20,609 nt of DNA from Spirogloea muscicola. Lineage: Eukaryota; Streptophyta; Zygnematophyceae; Spirogloeales; Spirogloeaceae. The stretch lies in the NCBI GenBank assembly GCA_009602725.1, contig WELB01000222.1:1-20609 (forward strand), given 5' to 3'. Both the position numbers and the translations under genes were made by a program. Shown piece by piece: positions 1 to 18,379 of the stretch. Positions within the stretch are counted from its first letter, which is position 1; each line of letters begins with the position of its first letter. The notes below the pieces were generated by a model that saw only the letters and a list, made by a program, of their open reading frames with translations, was not told where the DNA came from and made no database searches.

Positions 1-3830
<3,830 letters not shown>

Positions 3831-4301
3831 TCACTAGGCTCCTCACTCGTCGCTTTCGAGTGCTTTGGACATTGTCCATCCTTTTTTAGGCTGGCTTTTG
3901 CCAGCCCACTCTTCTCTATGGGCGCGCACTTCTCTCGCTTTGCCAGCCCCTCTTATCTATGGGCGAGCACTTTCTTCTTTTCGAGTGGCACATCCCACAC
4001 CAGTTCTGAGCCAGCTCCTTGCCCCGTCACCGGGACTCTGTCGCGCTCGACTCCCATGCAGCCGGGTCGCTAGCGCAGGTGTACCGCATGCGCTTGGCCG
4101 TCTCGCTGCAGAGGTCTATGGCCCGCGCGCTGCACCTGCGTGCAGGCAGAGCCCTCGCTGCTGCCTCTGGCTCTGGCCAGGGGACCCGCTTCCAGGAACC
4201 CAGTCTCTCTGACCTGAGGCTGCTTAGCAGGGGTTACTGAGTGCTTCGTAGCTGATTCGTTTCTTTTTGTGCTTGTTGTTCTTCGTACTTCCCCTGGCCC
4301 C
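3831..4301 (+). repeat. Left arm of a long inverted repeat
   Basis: This arm pairs with 4399-4864. By eye the arms differ by only about eight substitutions or indels in about 470 bp. The part encoding the retroelement C-terminus (about 4030-4240) appears identical. The arm also contains two hairpin-type tail repeats (about 3889-3960) upstream of the coding fragment, so the duplicated unit was already a composite before inversion. Confidence 0.95.
4030..4240 (+). pseudogene. Retroelement C-terminal fragment, copy 1
   Basis: Encodes roughly the last 60-70 residues of the repeated retroelement protein, from a GSLAQVYRMRL block through ALHLRAGRALAAASGSGQG to a terminal LLSRGY and stop. Everything upstream of this block is missing, which fits 5' truncation. 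The downstream sequence (4241-4370) matches the tail after the longest copy (20122-20250). It has no start of its own and is surely not a functional gene. Confidence 0.85.
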
Positions 4302-4398
4302 TTCTCGTCCTTTGTTCATTCTGGGCTGGCTTTTTCCAGCCCCTATCCTCAATGGGCGAGCCCTTCTCTCTTTTCACAGCCCTTGCCCCCATTTTATT

Positions 4399-4864
4399 GC
4401 CAGGGGAAGCACGAAGAACAACAAGCACAAAAAGAAACGAATCAGCTACGAAGCATTCAGTAACCCCTGCTAAGCAGCCTCAGGTCAGAGAGACTGGGTT
4501 CCTGGAAGCGGGTCCCCTGGCCAGAGCCAGAGGCAGCAGCGAGGGCTCTGCCTGCACGCAGGTGCAGCGCGCGGGCCATAGACCTCTGCAGCGAGACGGC
4601 CAAGCGCATGCGGTACACCTGCGCTAGCGACCCGGCTGCATGGGAGTCGAGCGCGACAGAGTCCCGGTGACGGGGCAAGGAGCTGGCTCAGAACTGGTGT
4701 GGGATGTGCCACTCGAAAAGAAGAAAGGGCTCGCCCATAGATAAGAGGGGCTGGCACAGCGAGAGAAGTGCGCGCCCATAAAGAAGAGGGGCTGGCAAAA
4801 GCCAGCCTAAAAAAGGATGGACAATGTCCAAGCACTCGAAAGCGACGAGTGAGGAGCCTAGTGA
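4399..4864 (-). repeat. Right arm of the long inverted repeat
   Basis: Near-perfect reverse complement of 3831-4301, separated by a 97-bp spacer (4302-4398). The spacer itself holds a hairpin tail repeat and the start of a second one (AGCCCTTGCCCCCAT). The 3' ends of the two element fragments face each other (tail to tail). Confidence 0.95.
4457..4668 (-). pseudogene. Retroelement C-terminal fragment, copy 2 (mirror of copy 1)
   Basis: The translated fragment is identical to copy 1 over about 70 residues but lies on the opposite strand, inside the right arm of the inverted repeat. Identity extends beyond the element into flanking repeat DNA, which points to an inverted duplication rather than two independent insertions. 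Confidence 0.85.
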
Positions 4865-4899
4865 GGTCTCTAGTACCGTCAATGGGCAAGCCCTTTCTT

Positions 4900-5012
4900 C
4901 TTTCTACATGTCGCTACAGCGTCCCCAAGCGCTTGCTTTGCATCGCCGCGCTGGTCTCGCACTTGCAGCAGCCTCTGGCTTTCCAGCCCCTATCCTCAAC
5001 GGGCGAGCCCTT
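4900..5012 (+). mobile_element. Very short retroelement end fragment plus tail hairpin
   Basis: A short reading frame similar to the conserved ...LHLRAGRALAAASG block (here LHRRAGLALAAASG) runs directly into the tail motif CCAGCCCCTATCCTCAAC and GGGCGAGCCC. The normal last 15-20 codons and the stop are missing, so this piece is recombinant or internally deleted. Confidence 0.6.
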
Positions 5013-5073
5013 CGTTTGGACCTTGTTCATTTTAGTTTCGAATGAGCTCACTTCATCGTTTCGGGCAGGCCTT

Positions 5074-5437
5074 TCACAGCCATCTGGCTTGCGCAGCGGG
5101 CTTGCTCTTCCTTTGCCGAGACCCTGAGGCAGCAGCCATAGCGTGGCCAGCGCGGATGTGGAACGCATGAGCCAAAGAAGAAGAAGTGGCTCTCCCAATG
5201 GGGGCAAGGGCTGTGAGAAGCCAGCCCGAAAGCCAACGAGCGCTGGGGCGAGACCGCCAGCCTCGAAATACCTGAGCAAGGGAGCCGGCACCATTGAAGC
5301 CGGGCGAACCCGGCCGCCGCTCGATTGCCTGCCGGGCAAGCCGCTGGAGGAGATCCAACCAGCCGCTGCCGAAGGCCCCGTGAACGTCAATGGCCAGGGC
5401 CGCCAAGTCATCGCCTGGAGGGTGGTCAGCATACTTG
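5074..5437 (-). pseudogene. Retroelement C-terminal fragment, copy 3, interrupted by a tail repeat
   Basis: On the minus strand the frame starts with KYADHP, runs through LAIDVHGAFGSGWLDLLQ and GSLAQVF, then changes to tail-repeat sequence (about 5180-5260, including the CGGGCTGGCTTCTCACAGCCC type), and resumes with HIRAGHAMAAASGS. The roughly 12 residues expected between the two halves (RMRL... in the other copies) are missing. The upstream limit at about 5437 abuts a plus-strand element end (RGY stop), so it is truncated by rearrangement. Confidence 0.75.
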
Positions 5438-5440
5438 ACG

Positions 5441-5685
5441 AGAGGTTACTGAGAGGGCCCCGCAGTCGCTGCTTAGCTCGTAGTTTGGCCCCTTCGAACC
5501 TTGTCAATTCTTTTCGGGCTGGCTTCTCACAGCCCTTGCCCCCATTGGGAGAGCCACTTCTTCTTCTTACTGAGAGTTCGCTTACTGCTGTCTCAGTCCT
5601 TAGCACTCCGACTCCTTCAGACCTTGTCCATTCTTTTGGGCTGGCCTCTCCCAGCCACCAGTTAATCTGGCCGCGCTTGCTCACT
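5441..5685 (+). mobile_element. Retroelement 3' tails in tandem
   Basis: Begins with the AGAGGTTACTGA end-of-ORF signature (R-G-Y-stop). Two hairpin tail units follow: CGGGCTGGCTTCTCACAGCCC at about 5515 and TGGGCTGGCCTCTCCCAGCC at about 5637. The second unit and the 75 bases before it are the reverse complement of about 20283-20402 and also match about 18230-18295. Confidence 0.75.
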
Positions 5686-6010
5686 TGAGAAGGGCTCGCC
5701 CATTCAATAGGGGGCTGGAGAAAGCCAGCCCTTCCCCTCTTCCTCCCCTTAGCCAGCTCATTACCAAGTTACCAGGTCATCTGTAAGGCTGGAATAGGCC
5801 TCCCTTTCAAGTCCAAGCGCACCGCGCGCCTTCTCTCCCCCTCGGCTCATCCGACTTCCTACTGCTGACGCGGGGTTTCGAAGAGCGCCCTGGCTGCCTA
5901 GCCTGTGGCTCCGTCATGAACACCTCCTGTCCGCATCTGGCTGGCTTCCACAGCCCGACTGGAGCTTGTGTTCCCCTAGCACCCGGGGGAGGCCGCGGCA
6001 CCGGGGCGGC
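5686..6010. promoter_or_regulatory. PEX1 upstream region with an inverted tail repeat at its left edge
   Basis: Bases 5691-5740 carry an inverted tail repeat (GGGCTCGCCC... GGGCTGGAGAAAGCCAGCCC). Downstream, to the PEX1 ATG at 6011, the DNA is single-copy in this window, GC-rich, without a recognisable gene or core promoter motif. The PEX1 promoter and 5'UTR are presumed to be here. Confidence 0.4.
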
Positions 6011-11074
<5,064 letters not shown>

Positions 11075-11949
11075 TCAAGGCTTGTAACAAATTTATACCT
11101 ACAACAACATCATGCCGTATGGCAGGTGTATGCTCTTTGCCTTGTCCAGCTTAGCAAGCTGATAGAGCACAAGGCATCGTTGTCTCCAGCTTGTACTTAT
11201 GCTGATGGGTGGACTTCTCTTGCCAATCACACCGTTGCTTGATCTGCAGGGAGACGTCTTGGGGTTGGTTGTGAGAAGAGAATGACTGGGAAAGTGCTCA
11301 TACCGCGTGCTTCGGGAGTGGTTCCCATTGTGCAGGATGGGCAAGCCAGCAACAGACATCAAGTTGGCTGTTAGACGACAGTGGTGGAGGTAATCAAGGG
11401 ACTAAGATCATGCAATGAGAGGACTCAAGTAGGCCTCGCACTTTAGATGTATAACCAACATGTGAACAACAGGACAGGCTTGGCAGGTCGGAAGGTTGCG
11501 CAGGTCAGAAAGGGCAATGTCCTTGTAGCTTGTAGTGCTGTTTCAGCTTGCATGTGACTTGACTGCGTTGCCACATGTTGACATGCCAGTAACCTGGCTT
11601 CATTAGTTTGTATTGCGTAGTGAATCTTTGACTCGGGGAGGCTGGAGAGCGACAAAATTGTCCAGATCTGTGCCACCTGACAGTGCATAGGTGCCTCATC
11701 CACTGCCAACAGCTGACTTGGTAGCCAGGATGGATGCAGATCCAAGGGAGCTCTAGAGAGCTTTCCTTGATCACCTAGAGAGTATTCTTACGAGCACATT
11801 TATTATAAGGACTTTCACCAAAAGCATCAAGATGTCACTTTGCCTGTATGCTCCCTTTGAGGCAGCTGTGTAAGAGGCGCACACCAGCTGTCCCTTTTTG
11901 AGAAATTAATTCAAGTGCCTCATTATAAATATACACTTAAGACATGTCA
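11075..11949. other. Intergenic region between convergent PEX1 and flippase genes
   Basis: About 875 bp that should contain both 3'UTRs. I see no protein family, tRNA cloverleaf or repeat of the mobile family here. TGTAA, the usual chlorophyte polyadenylation signal, occurs on the plus strand at 11083-11087 and 11869-11873. The first is only 9 bases past the PEX1 stop and the second is unusually distal, so neither is assigned. The part next to the flippase stop is AT-richer than its surroundings. Confidence 0.5.
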
Positions 11950-14900
11950 TCAGTGAAAACCATCTGCTGGGGTTCGAGGAGTGGAGAGCATCCTCACAAC
12001 TTCGTTAGCCTCTAAAGAAGTATGATTTGATTGCTGCCCACTTCGTTGTACTTCGCCGGCTGCTTTTCTTGCAGCCTCCTCGATCAGCTGGGCGTCTGTA
12101 GGCCGGAATCGCAAACGAAGCACTTGGAATACAAAGCGGGGTGTAAGAGCCATGACTACGATCAAGAGAGTGTCAAGCCATAGCCACGGTTCTCCAGCCA
12201 TGTGGAGAAATGACCTGCAATCAGGAGACAGTAACAATTGTGAGCAAGCAAGTAGTGTCACCATCTCACGGTGTAGTCAGGAGGAGGACATACTGAGGGG
12301 CTTGGCAGGGATAGCTGACCAGTATTGCGGCTGCGAGGGGATGATGTCGAGGATGATGACAACAATCACTGTGACGACCAGAGAGGCCCAGACTACCAGA
12401 TGAATGATCCAGTTCCAGAGCCTGATGTCCATCGCCAGGTGGAGGGAGACCACAAAGACCACAGCCAGATTCCAGATTTGTCCCACTCCCCAGAGAGAGG
12501 CGTCACTGTGATGAATCGTGAAAAAGGGCACGTAGAAGAGCACAAGACTTTGCCACAAGGTGTCAGCCATCGTCAACCAGAAGAGGGGGAGATTGTAGGT
12601 TTCATTGCGCTGCCCGGCTCTATACAACTGTGGCAGTCGTAGCAGAATTCTGGCGCTCACATCCTGTTCCAAGATCCCAACTGCAATGGTTGGCACGGAC
12701 GTATAGATGAGGGAGAAGAAGACAAGATTCCAATCCCCCAGGGCTGTGGTCGGCGAGAAAGCTGTGTGCAGTATGAGCCTGGGCATGGAAGTGGTGCGAC
12801 CAGCAGGTCGTCAGTGGTGTGCACAGCATGCTGATACCCAACAAAGCCAGATGCAAGGCAACGGTAGAGAGGCGTAGTGAGCACTCAACCAGCTTACCAG
12901 AAGAGCATTAATACAAAGACTGCATTTCTGTAGAAGTTGTAAAGAATCATAGTAGCGAGGCGGTAGTAATTCCAGTGGCCGTGCACCAGCAGGAGACGTC
13001 TCAAGAAGCGGAATTGACCAATGGCAAAGTCAGAGGCCAGAACAGCCTGACGGCCTTCCACACCGCTGATACCAACACCAATGTCTGCTATCTGTATCAT
13101 TGACACGTCATTAGCCCCTGCACAAGCACACGCGCTATGTCTCAGCGCAGCAAAAAGCTACGCACTGCCTGCCGCGTGCATCAGACAGTCAAGGCCATGC
13201 TTGACTTGACTCTGTGTCGCACTGTACCATCGCCAATTGCAAGCGTGATGTCATCAGTCCGTCGCTTCACGAGGCTGACCAACCCGGCTTTCTGGAGCGG
13301 CGCAACTCGGCAGCACAGAACCACCGTGCACGCTGCTGCCACCTCGTACAGCTGCCAGGCCACATGTCAAGTGGAAGCCTCAGTCACAGCACGGGTCAGC
13401 CAAGGCTCCAACAGCTGATTTATTTGTGGGCAGGTGGGCTGCCCTAGCAGCTGCTGGATGGACGGGATACCAACCTCCCCTTCAAGGTCTTCCGTGAGAG
13501 CATGAAACAAGGTGCCCCCGTCAATGATGAGGGCAAGCTCCTTCCCAGGGATCTTGAGGCTCGGTAGCTTTCCTCGACTCTCTGCTCCAGCGCTCTCTGA
13601 TACTCTCTGGTCGCTGTCCTCAGCGCTGTGCAGGGACACATGCTCACCCTCCCTTCCGTTCACGCGGGACTGCTCTGCGACTGGTGCAGTCAACTTCAAG
13701 CCCTTGCGTTTGCGCTGGTGCCTCTTGCCAAGCCATAGGAAGCGCGGAAGAAGGGGCCACAACCTGCTCTCTCGCTTGTGCCGTGTACCTGGTTGAGGTG
13801 GCAGGAGCGCTCGAGCCTGGGCAACGGCCTGACGAGTCCCCTCAGCCGACTCTTCGTTGATAACGATCTGGTGCATGTCCTCGGACAGCAGCGCACACGA
13901 GTATGCGACCGAGATGGCTGTCTCCTGCTTGTCGCCCGTGAGGAGCCAGACCTGGAGGCCCGCCCGGCGCAGCTGTGCAATCGTCTCGCTCACGCCCTCC
14001 TGCAGCTTGTCCTCAATGCCTGTTGCCCCTGCGAGGCGCAGGTCCCGCTCCACAAGCAGCGCGGCGTCCTGCAGAGCACCTGAGCGGTCCGCCAGCGCAG
14101 TCAAAGCAGGCTGGTACTTGGCCACCCATTGCTGCTCCTCCTCTGCGCTCAACTCCCGCCACGCGAGCACCAGCGTGCGCAGCCCCTGCCTGGCAAAGGC
14201 GTCCAAGTCCCTCAGTGTACCCTGCAGGACGGAGGCCTCGGCCTCGGCCTCCTTCCCAACCAAATCCCTGCGCAGCAAAGGCATCATGGCCGAGTCCGCG
14301 CCCTTGGCAAGGACCAGCACCCTGCCGTCTGGGCCTCGGACAACCACCGACATGCGCTTGCGGGTGCTGTCAAACTCATGAACGCCTAGCACCTCGTACC
14401 TGCAGCACAGGCACACGCACGCCAAGAAGCCCACACAGAAACGTCATCATGGGCACCTGATGCTAGTGAGCAGCAACCTGATCACCAAGTCGCAAGCTCA
14501 GGCCTGACCATGAAACAGAAGCAACTGGAGGCCGATCAGAGCACAGCTATTCGCGCAGCCTTTTATGCTCATGCAAGTGCGCAGCGGCACTGCATTAGCT
14601 CGTCCAGCACTCTTCACTGACCTTTGAATCTCCCGGAACACCTGCAGGACAATCAGGTTGGGGGATCGCTCCAATAGCGTGTAGCCATAGGAGGCAGCAG
14701 CAGTGACAAGGGCCTGCTCGTCAGGGGACTCGCCCTGGTACTCCACCACGCCTCTGTCCTTGCCGCTCAGCTCAGCCCCATCCTCGTGAAGCGCGGCCTC
14801 CATCTCCACCTCGCCAGAAGCCGTGCGGCGCAGCCTTGTAGGGACCACGGTGTTGCAGGTTGCCAGTGCCAGCATGAAATGGTGCAGGCTTGGCCTACGC

Positions 14901-16625
14901 CGCTGGAGCTCCCGCACGAGGCTGGCGTCCACCAGAGCCCCCTCCTGGGGCTTCCATGGCAGCTCTGCAGTGTCAGGACGTCACTTCGAGGTTGAGGGGC
15001 GTGAGCAATGGGGAGACCCCGGCAGAGGAAGCGGCGTGCCAGTTGTGCGCCGGAGTGGCCGATAGCGCCAGCATCACCTGGCGAATGTCCAACTGACCAT
15101 CACATTGCCTGCATAGAAGAAGAACAATGTGCCTCGAGGCCCCAGGCAGTCCAGCAACCACCAACAGCAGACTGCAGACTAGCCCCACAACCGAGAGGGA
15201 TGGACACGAGAGCGACAGCGGTCCTGACGGCAGCAACCTGCCCGAGGTCAAGAGCAGTGGCAGTGCGCGGCTCACCTTGAAGGAGGCTCACCACGTCAGG
15301 CGCCGACGCAGACGGCTCCTCCGTCACGGTCCCATTGCTCACATGCAGCTGCGGGTTGCAGTAATTGACGCCCACGGCGCTGCAGGCTTGAAATACCATG
15401 CGATTCTCGGTGAGGGTGCCCGTCTTGTCGCTGAAGACGTAGCGCACCTGGCCAAGGTCCTCGTTGATGTTGAGCGCGCGAACCTGCAGCCCGCGGCCAG
15501 TGGCGCCGTCCACCATGTGGCGGTCGTGGGACATGAAGAAGGCCTGGCCGAGGCGCATGAGCTCCAGGGAGATGTACAGCGAGATGGGAACCATGATTTG
15601 GCACACAATGAGCACGGAGAAGAAGTTGAGCACAGCCTCGCCGAGCTTGCCATGGTAGCTGTGCGCGGCGCCGTAGTAGGGCAGCGTGTGCACGTCGTGG
15701 CGGTCGAGCCAGAGGCCCATGCCCAGCGCGCCAATGAAGCAGAGGACGCCGAGGAGGCAGGCCAGGACCACGATCTCGCGGTTCATCAGAACCTCCAGCC
15801 GGCTGCGCTTGCTCTGGGCTCCCGACGAGTTGAGCACGACCTTGGTGTCGGGCCCCGTGTAGACAGCCACCGCCACAACGCTGGCGGTGTTGCGGACCTC
15901 GGCCCCGCGCAAGATCATGTTGCCAGGGCCCACGGGCAAGCGCTGCGGTGCTGCGCCGGCGCTCCCAGCCCCCTGCTCAGCACCCGCCGGCGCGGCAGCC
16001 TCGGCTGGCAGCTCCAAGTAGGCGAGGAACTCGTAAATGTTGCGGTGCGGGGGCTCGCAGACGACGGTTGCGGCGGCGAGCGCGGCCTGGTCGCCCTCCT
16101 CCACCAGCCGCTGCGTCTGCGGCAGCGCCCGGCGGCTCTTGAGCGTGGACTCGCCGTCCAGGTTGCCGGTCTCGATGTAGCACAGGCCGCCGGGCGCGGA
16201 GGAGGAGAGCAGCAGCATGTCGCAGGGGACGCGCTCGCCAGCGTGCAGCTGCACCACATGCCCGACGCGCACATCGCGCCAGGGCGTGTCGGCGTACGAC
16301 TGGCCGCCGCCGGCGCCGGGGCCGGGCTGCAGGACGCGGCAGATGCGGGCATTCTCCTCGCGGTCGGCGCGGTGGCGGCCCCAGTCCTCGTACGCGTCCT
16401 TGATGGCGGTGACGACGAGCACGAGGACGAGGGGGAAGACGGAGGCGGTGCGGCCGAAGACGGCGAGCTCGGGGATCTGGTTGAGGATGGCGATGACGAG
16501 GAAGTAGGAGTAGGCGACGCGGTGGAACTGCTCGAACAGGTTGCGGGGCAGGAAGGAGAGCGCCGAGTACTTGCTGGTGCGCACGGAGTTGCCGGGCAGN
16601 GCGCCGCGGCGGCGGCGGCGGCCAT
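11950..16625 (-). CDS. P4-type ATPase (phospholipid flippase), 7 exons
   Basis: Moves phospholipids from the outer to the cytosolic leaflet using a P-type ATPase cycle; P4 enzymes usually work with a CDC50/ALIS subunit in Golgi, endosomal or plasma membranes. Exons in gene order: about 16625-15276, 14964-14622, 14399-13475, 13351-13228, 13117-12898, 12778-12320, 12214-11950, about 1,220 residues. Visible: [20 protein letters not shown] before TM1; A-domain NLDGEST (16147-16158 encodes DGES; the family has DGET); TM4 PISLYISLE, the P4 signature; phosphorylation motif DKTGTLT (15409-15429); KGADSAMM and [26 protein letters not shown], split by an intron; and the C-terminal membrane block [21 protein letters not shown] basic insert, [12 protein letters not shown], lies in the cytosolic catalytic loop. 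The N-terminus is uncertain because of the n at 16600. Confidence 0.93.
16600..16600. other. Unknown base at the flippase N-terminus
   Basis: An ATG at 16625 followed by an alanine run (M-A-A-A-A-A) is not in frame with [11 protein letters not shown] unless the n stands for 2 bases modulo 3. If n is a single base, the frame is instead open upstream into retroelement sequence without a convincing start. The first reading, with missing sequence at n, is preferred. Confidence 0.7.
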
Positions 16626-16644
16626 GGGGGGGCGGGGGGGGCCG

Positions 16645-16656
16645 CCTGACGTCAGG
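16645..16656. promoter_or_regulatory. Palindrome with a TGACGTCA core upstream of the flippase
   Basis: The perfect 12-bp palindrome CCTGACGTCAGG lies about 20 bp before the putative flippase ATG. TGACGTCA is the consensus site of CRE/ACGT-binding bZIP factors. It could be a promoter element or lie in the 5'UTR; function is inferred from motif alone. Confidence 0.4.
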
Positions 16657-16689
16657 CCCCGCGCCCCGCCGAGCGGCGACGGCCGAATG

Positions 16690-16900
16690 GTAGGAAGGGC
16701 TCGCCCATTGAGGACAGGGGCTGGAAAAGCCAGCCCAGAAAAAAAGAAAGGACCAAGTACGAGAAGGGGGCCAGGGCAAGCGCCAGGACAAACAAGCACA
16801 ACAAGAAACAAAGCAGCTACGTATCACTCAGTAACCCCTGCTAAGCAGCCTCAGGTCAGAGAAGCTGGGCTCCTCGAAGTGGGTCCCCTGGCCAGAGCTT
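16690..16900 (-). mobile_element. Retroelement 3' end next to the flippase start
   Basis: The minus strand reads the last 20-odd codons of the element (GQGTHFEEPSFSDLRLLSRGY, stop at 16828-16830), then the usual tail with GCTTTGTTTCTTGTTGTGC, and finally the hairpin GGGCTGGCTTTTCCAGCCC and GGGCGAGCCC. The tail ends about 65 bp upstream of the putative flippase ATG. The tail closely resembles that of the longest copy (20122-20250). Confidence 0.85.
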
Positions 16901-17169
16901 CCACCTGCCTAGCCGCTGGTCCGCTGCAGCCCTGGCGCCGTCGCCGTCCGGTGTTCGGGCATCAGCCAGCGACCTCGCCGTGCTCTCATTCTTGGTTTTA
17001 ATAAGCGGGTCAGCTTAGCAGCAGGTGAATGTACATCTGTTCAAGGGCTTGCCTCGGTACTTGTGCCACTCACGTCTGCACTTGCTGACTGCTTGCCTAC
17101 CCCAGTTCTGAGACAGCGCTTTTGGGCCCTTAGGACCCTCGTCATTTCTTTTCGACTGGCTTTTCACAG
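16901..17169. other. Unassigned sequence between two element fragments
   Basis: No recognisable gene. The last part (about 17130-17169) is a diverged hairpin-type tail repeat (CGACTGGCTTTTCACAGCC) that abuts the next element copy. Confidence 0.4.
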
Positions 17170-17909
17170 CCATCGCCCCGTTTGCCAGCAACGCCGACGC
17201 TGCGGAGCTGGTTGCACACATGCTCTGCTGTGCGCACGGGGGCGAGCAGACCAGGTCCCACGACCTCTTGCGGGACGGCATGCATGGCATTTTCTTAGAA
17301 GCTGGCTACATGGTGCCGGTGGAAAATACGTCTGTCATTCCCAACCAGCTGAGGCCGGACGGTCAGCTCCATACACGGCGTGCAGACCTGGTCGCCATCC
17401 CGCCTGGAGGCGATCCTTGCATCATTGCGGATATGGTAACTGCCGACTGTGTCGACTCCGTCAACCTCACAAACTCGGCGCCGACAGCAGGGCACGCGGT
17501 CGGCACGGCAGCTCGAGGGAAGGAACGCAAGTATGCAGATCATCCAGTTGGAGATGAGTTCGCAGCACTCGCAATCAACGTGCACGGGGCCTTCAGCAGT
17601 CGCTGGCTGAATCTCCTGCAGCAGCTTGCCCGGCAGGCCATTGATCGTCGCCAGGGTCCGCAAGGGGAGCTGCCCGGCTGCAACTCTGCTGGGTCGCTTG
17701 CCCAGGTCTTCCGTATGCGGCTGTCAGACTCTTTCCCGTGCTCCCTAGGTCACGCAGTCCACTTGCGGGCAGGCCGTGCTGTGGCTTCTGCATCTGGGTC
17801 TAGGCGGGGTGCTTCTTTCCCAGCTGCGAGTTACTCCGGCATGCTGCTGCTCACTTGTCGTTACTATGCTTTCATCTGCAGTAGTCTCGTGGATAGCTGT
17901 GTGCTTTAA
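17170..17909 (+). pseudogene. Retroelement C-terminal domain, copy 4
   Basis: An open frame of about 245 codons without a proper start. In order it shows H-x3-C (HMLCC), SHDLLRDGMHGIFLEAGY, HTRRADLVAIPPGG...IIADMVT (endonuclease-like D...D spacing), GKERKYADHP, LAINVHGAFSSRWLNLLQQLARQAI, GSLAQVFRMRL and HLRAGRAVASASGSRRG. The cysteine pair upstream of the H-x3-C is absent, and the C-terminus drifts away from the usual RGY end, reading on to VDSCVL. It is about as long as the C-terminal half of the split copy at 19317-20121 and clearly diverged from it, so it belongs to an older or separate subfamily. Confidence 0.75.
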
Positions 17910-18379
17910 AGCGCCTTCCAGCTCTGTGGACCTTGTCCATTTCTATTGGGCTGGCCATTCCCAGCCCCTACCTTCTCTGGGAGAGCCACTTTTGCAGTCA
18001 ATTTGGGAAGCGCTTTTCTTTTTCTTCCGAGTGGTTATCGCTGCAACTTACCTCCGGCTTGCGGCTGCTGACTCGGCGGTACTATATAAGCTTCCATTCG
18101 CTGAAGTCTGTTGCAGAGAGCTGTACGGATTTGGCGCCGGTCGGTGCTTTGGGGCCTTGTCCATTCCATCTGGGCTGGCCCTTCATAGCCCCCGCCCCCG
18201 TCAGAAAGTTGCACTACTCCGATTACCCCTTCAGACCTTGTCCATTCTTTTGGGCTGGCCTCTCCCAGCCACCAGTTACTCTGGCCGCGCTCGCTTTGAT
18301 TACCCCCAATGTGATCAGCTCCTGCCAGCGGCAATCGACATCTTTGGCTGCTTAGGTCCTCGTTCAGGCGACGCTACCC
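17910..18379 (+). repeat. Array of three retroelement tail repeats
   Basis: Three hairpin units occur at about 17948 (TGGGCTGGCCATTCCCAGCCCC), 18171 (TGGGCTGGCCCTTCATAGCCCC) and 18249 (TGGGCTGGCCTCTCCCAGCC). Each is preceded by a GGNCCTTGTCCATTC-like lead. The third matches about 5615-5680 closely. No coding feature is seen. Confidence 0.75.

Noticed and set aside
4914-5688. 256- and 181-codon frames in the repeat region
   Set aside because: They run across inverted tail repeats and coding fragments in the wrong frame. Their apparent similarity to each other reflects the repeats.
11075-11949. A possible tRNA or small gene between PEX1 and the flippase
   Set aside because: No cloverleaf, no conserved box sequences and no family-like peptide could be found on either strand.
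15127-17001. A 624-codon open frame on the plus strand
   Set aside because: It lies antisense over the flippase first exon, where high GC and codon bias keep opposite frames open. It has no family features, and the minus strand encodes clear P4-ATPase motifs.
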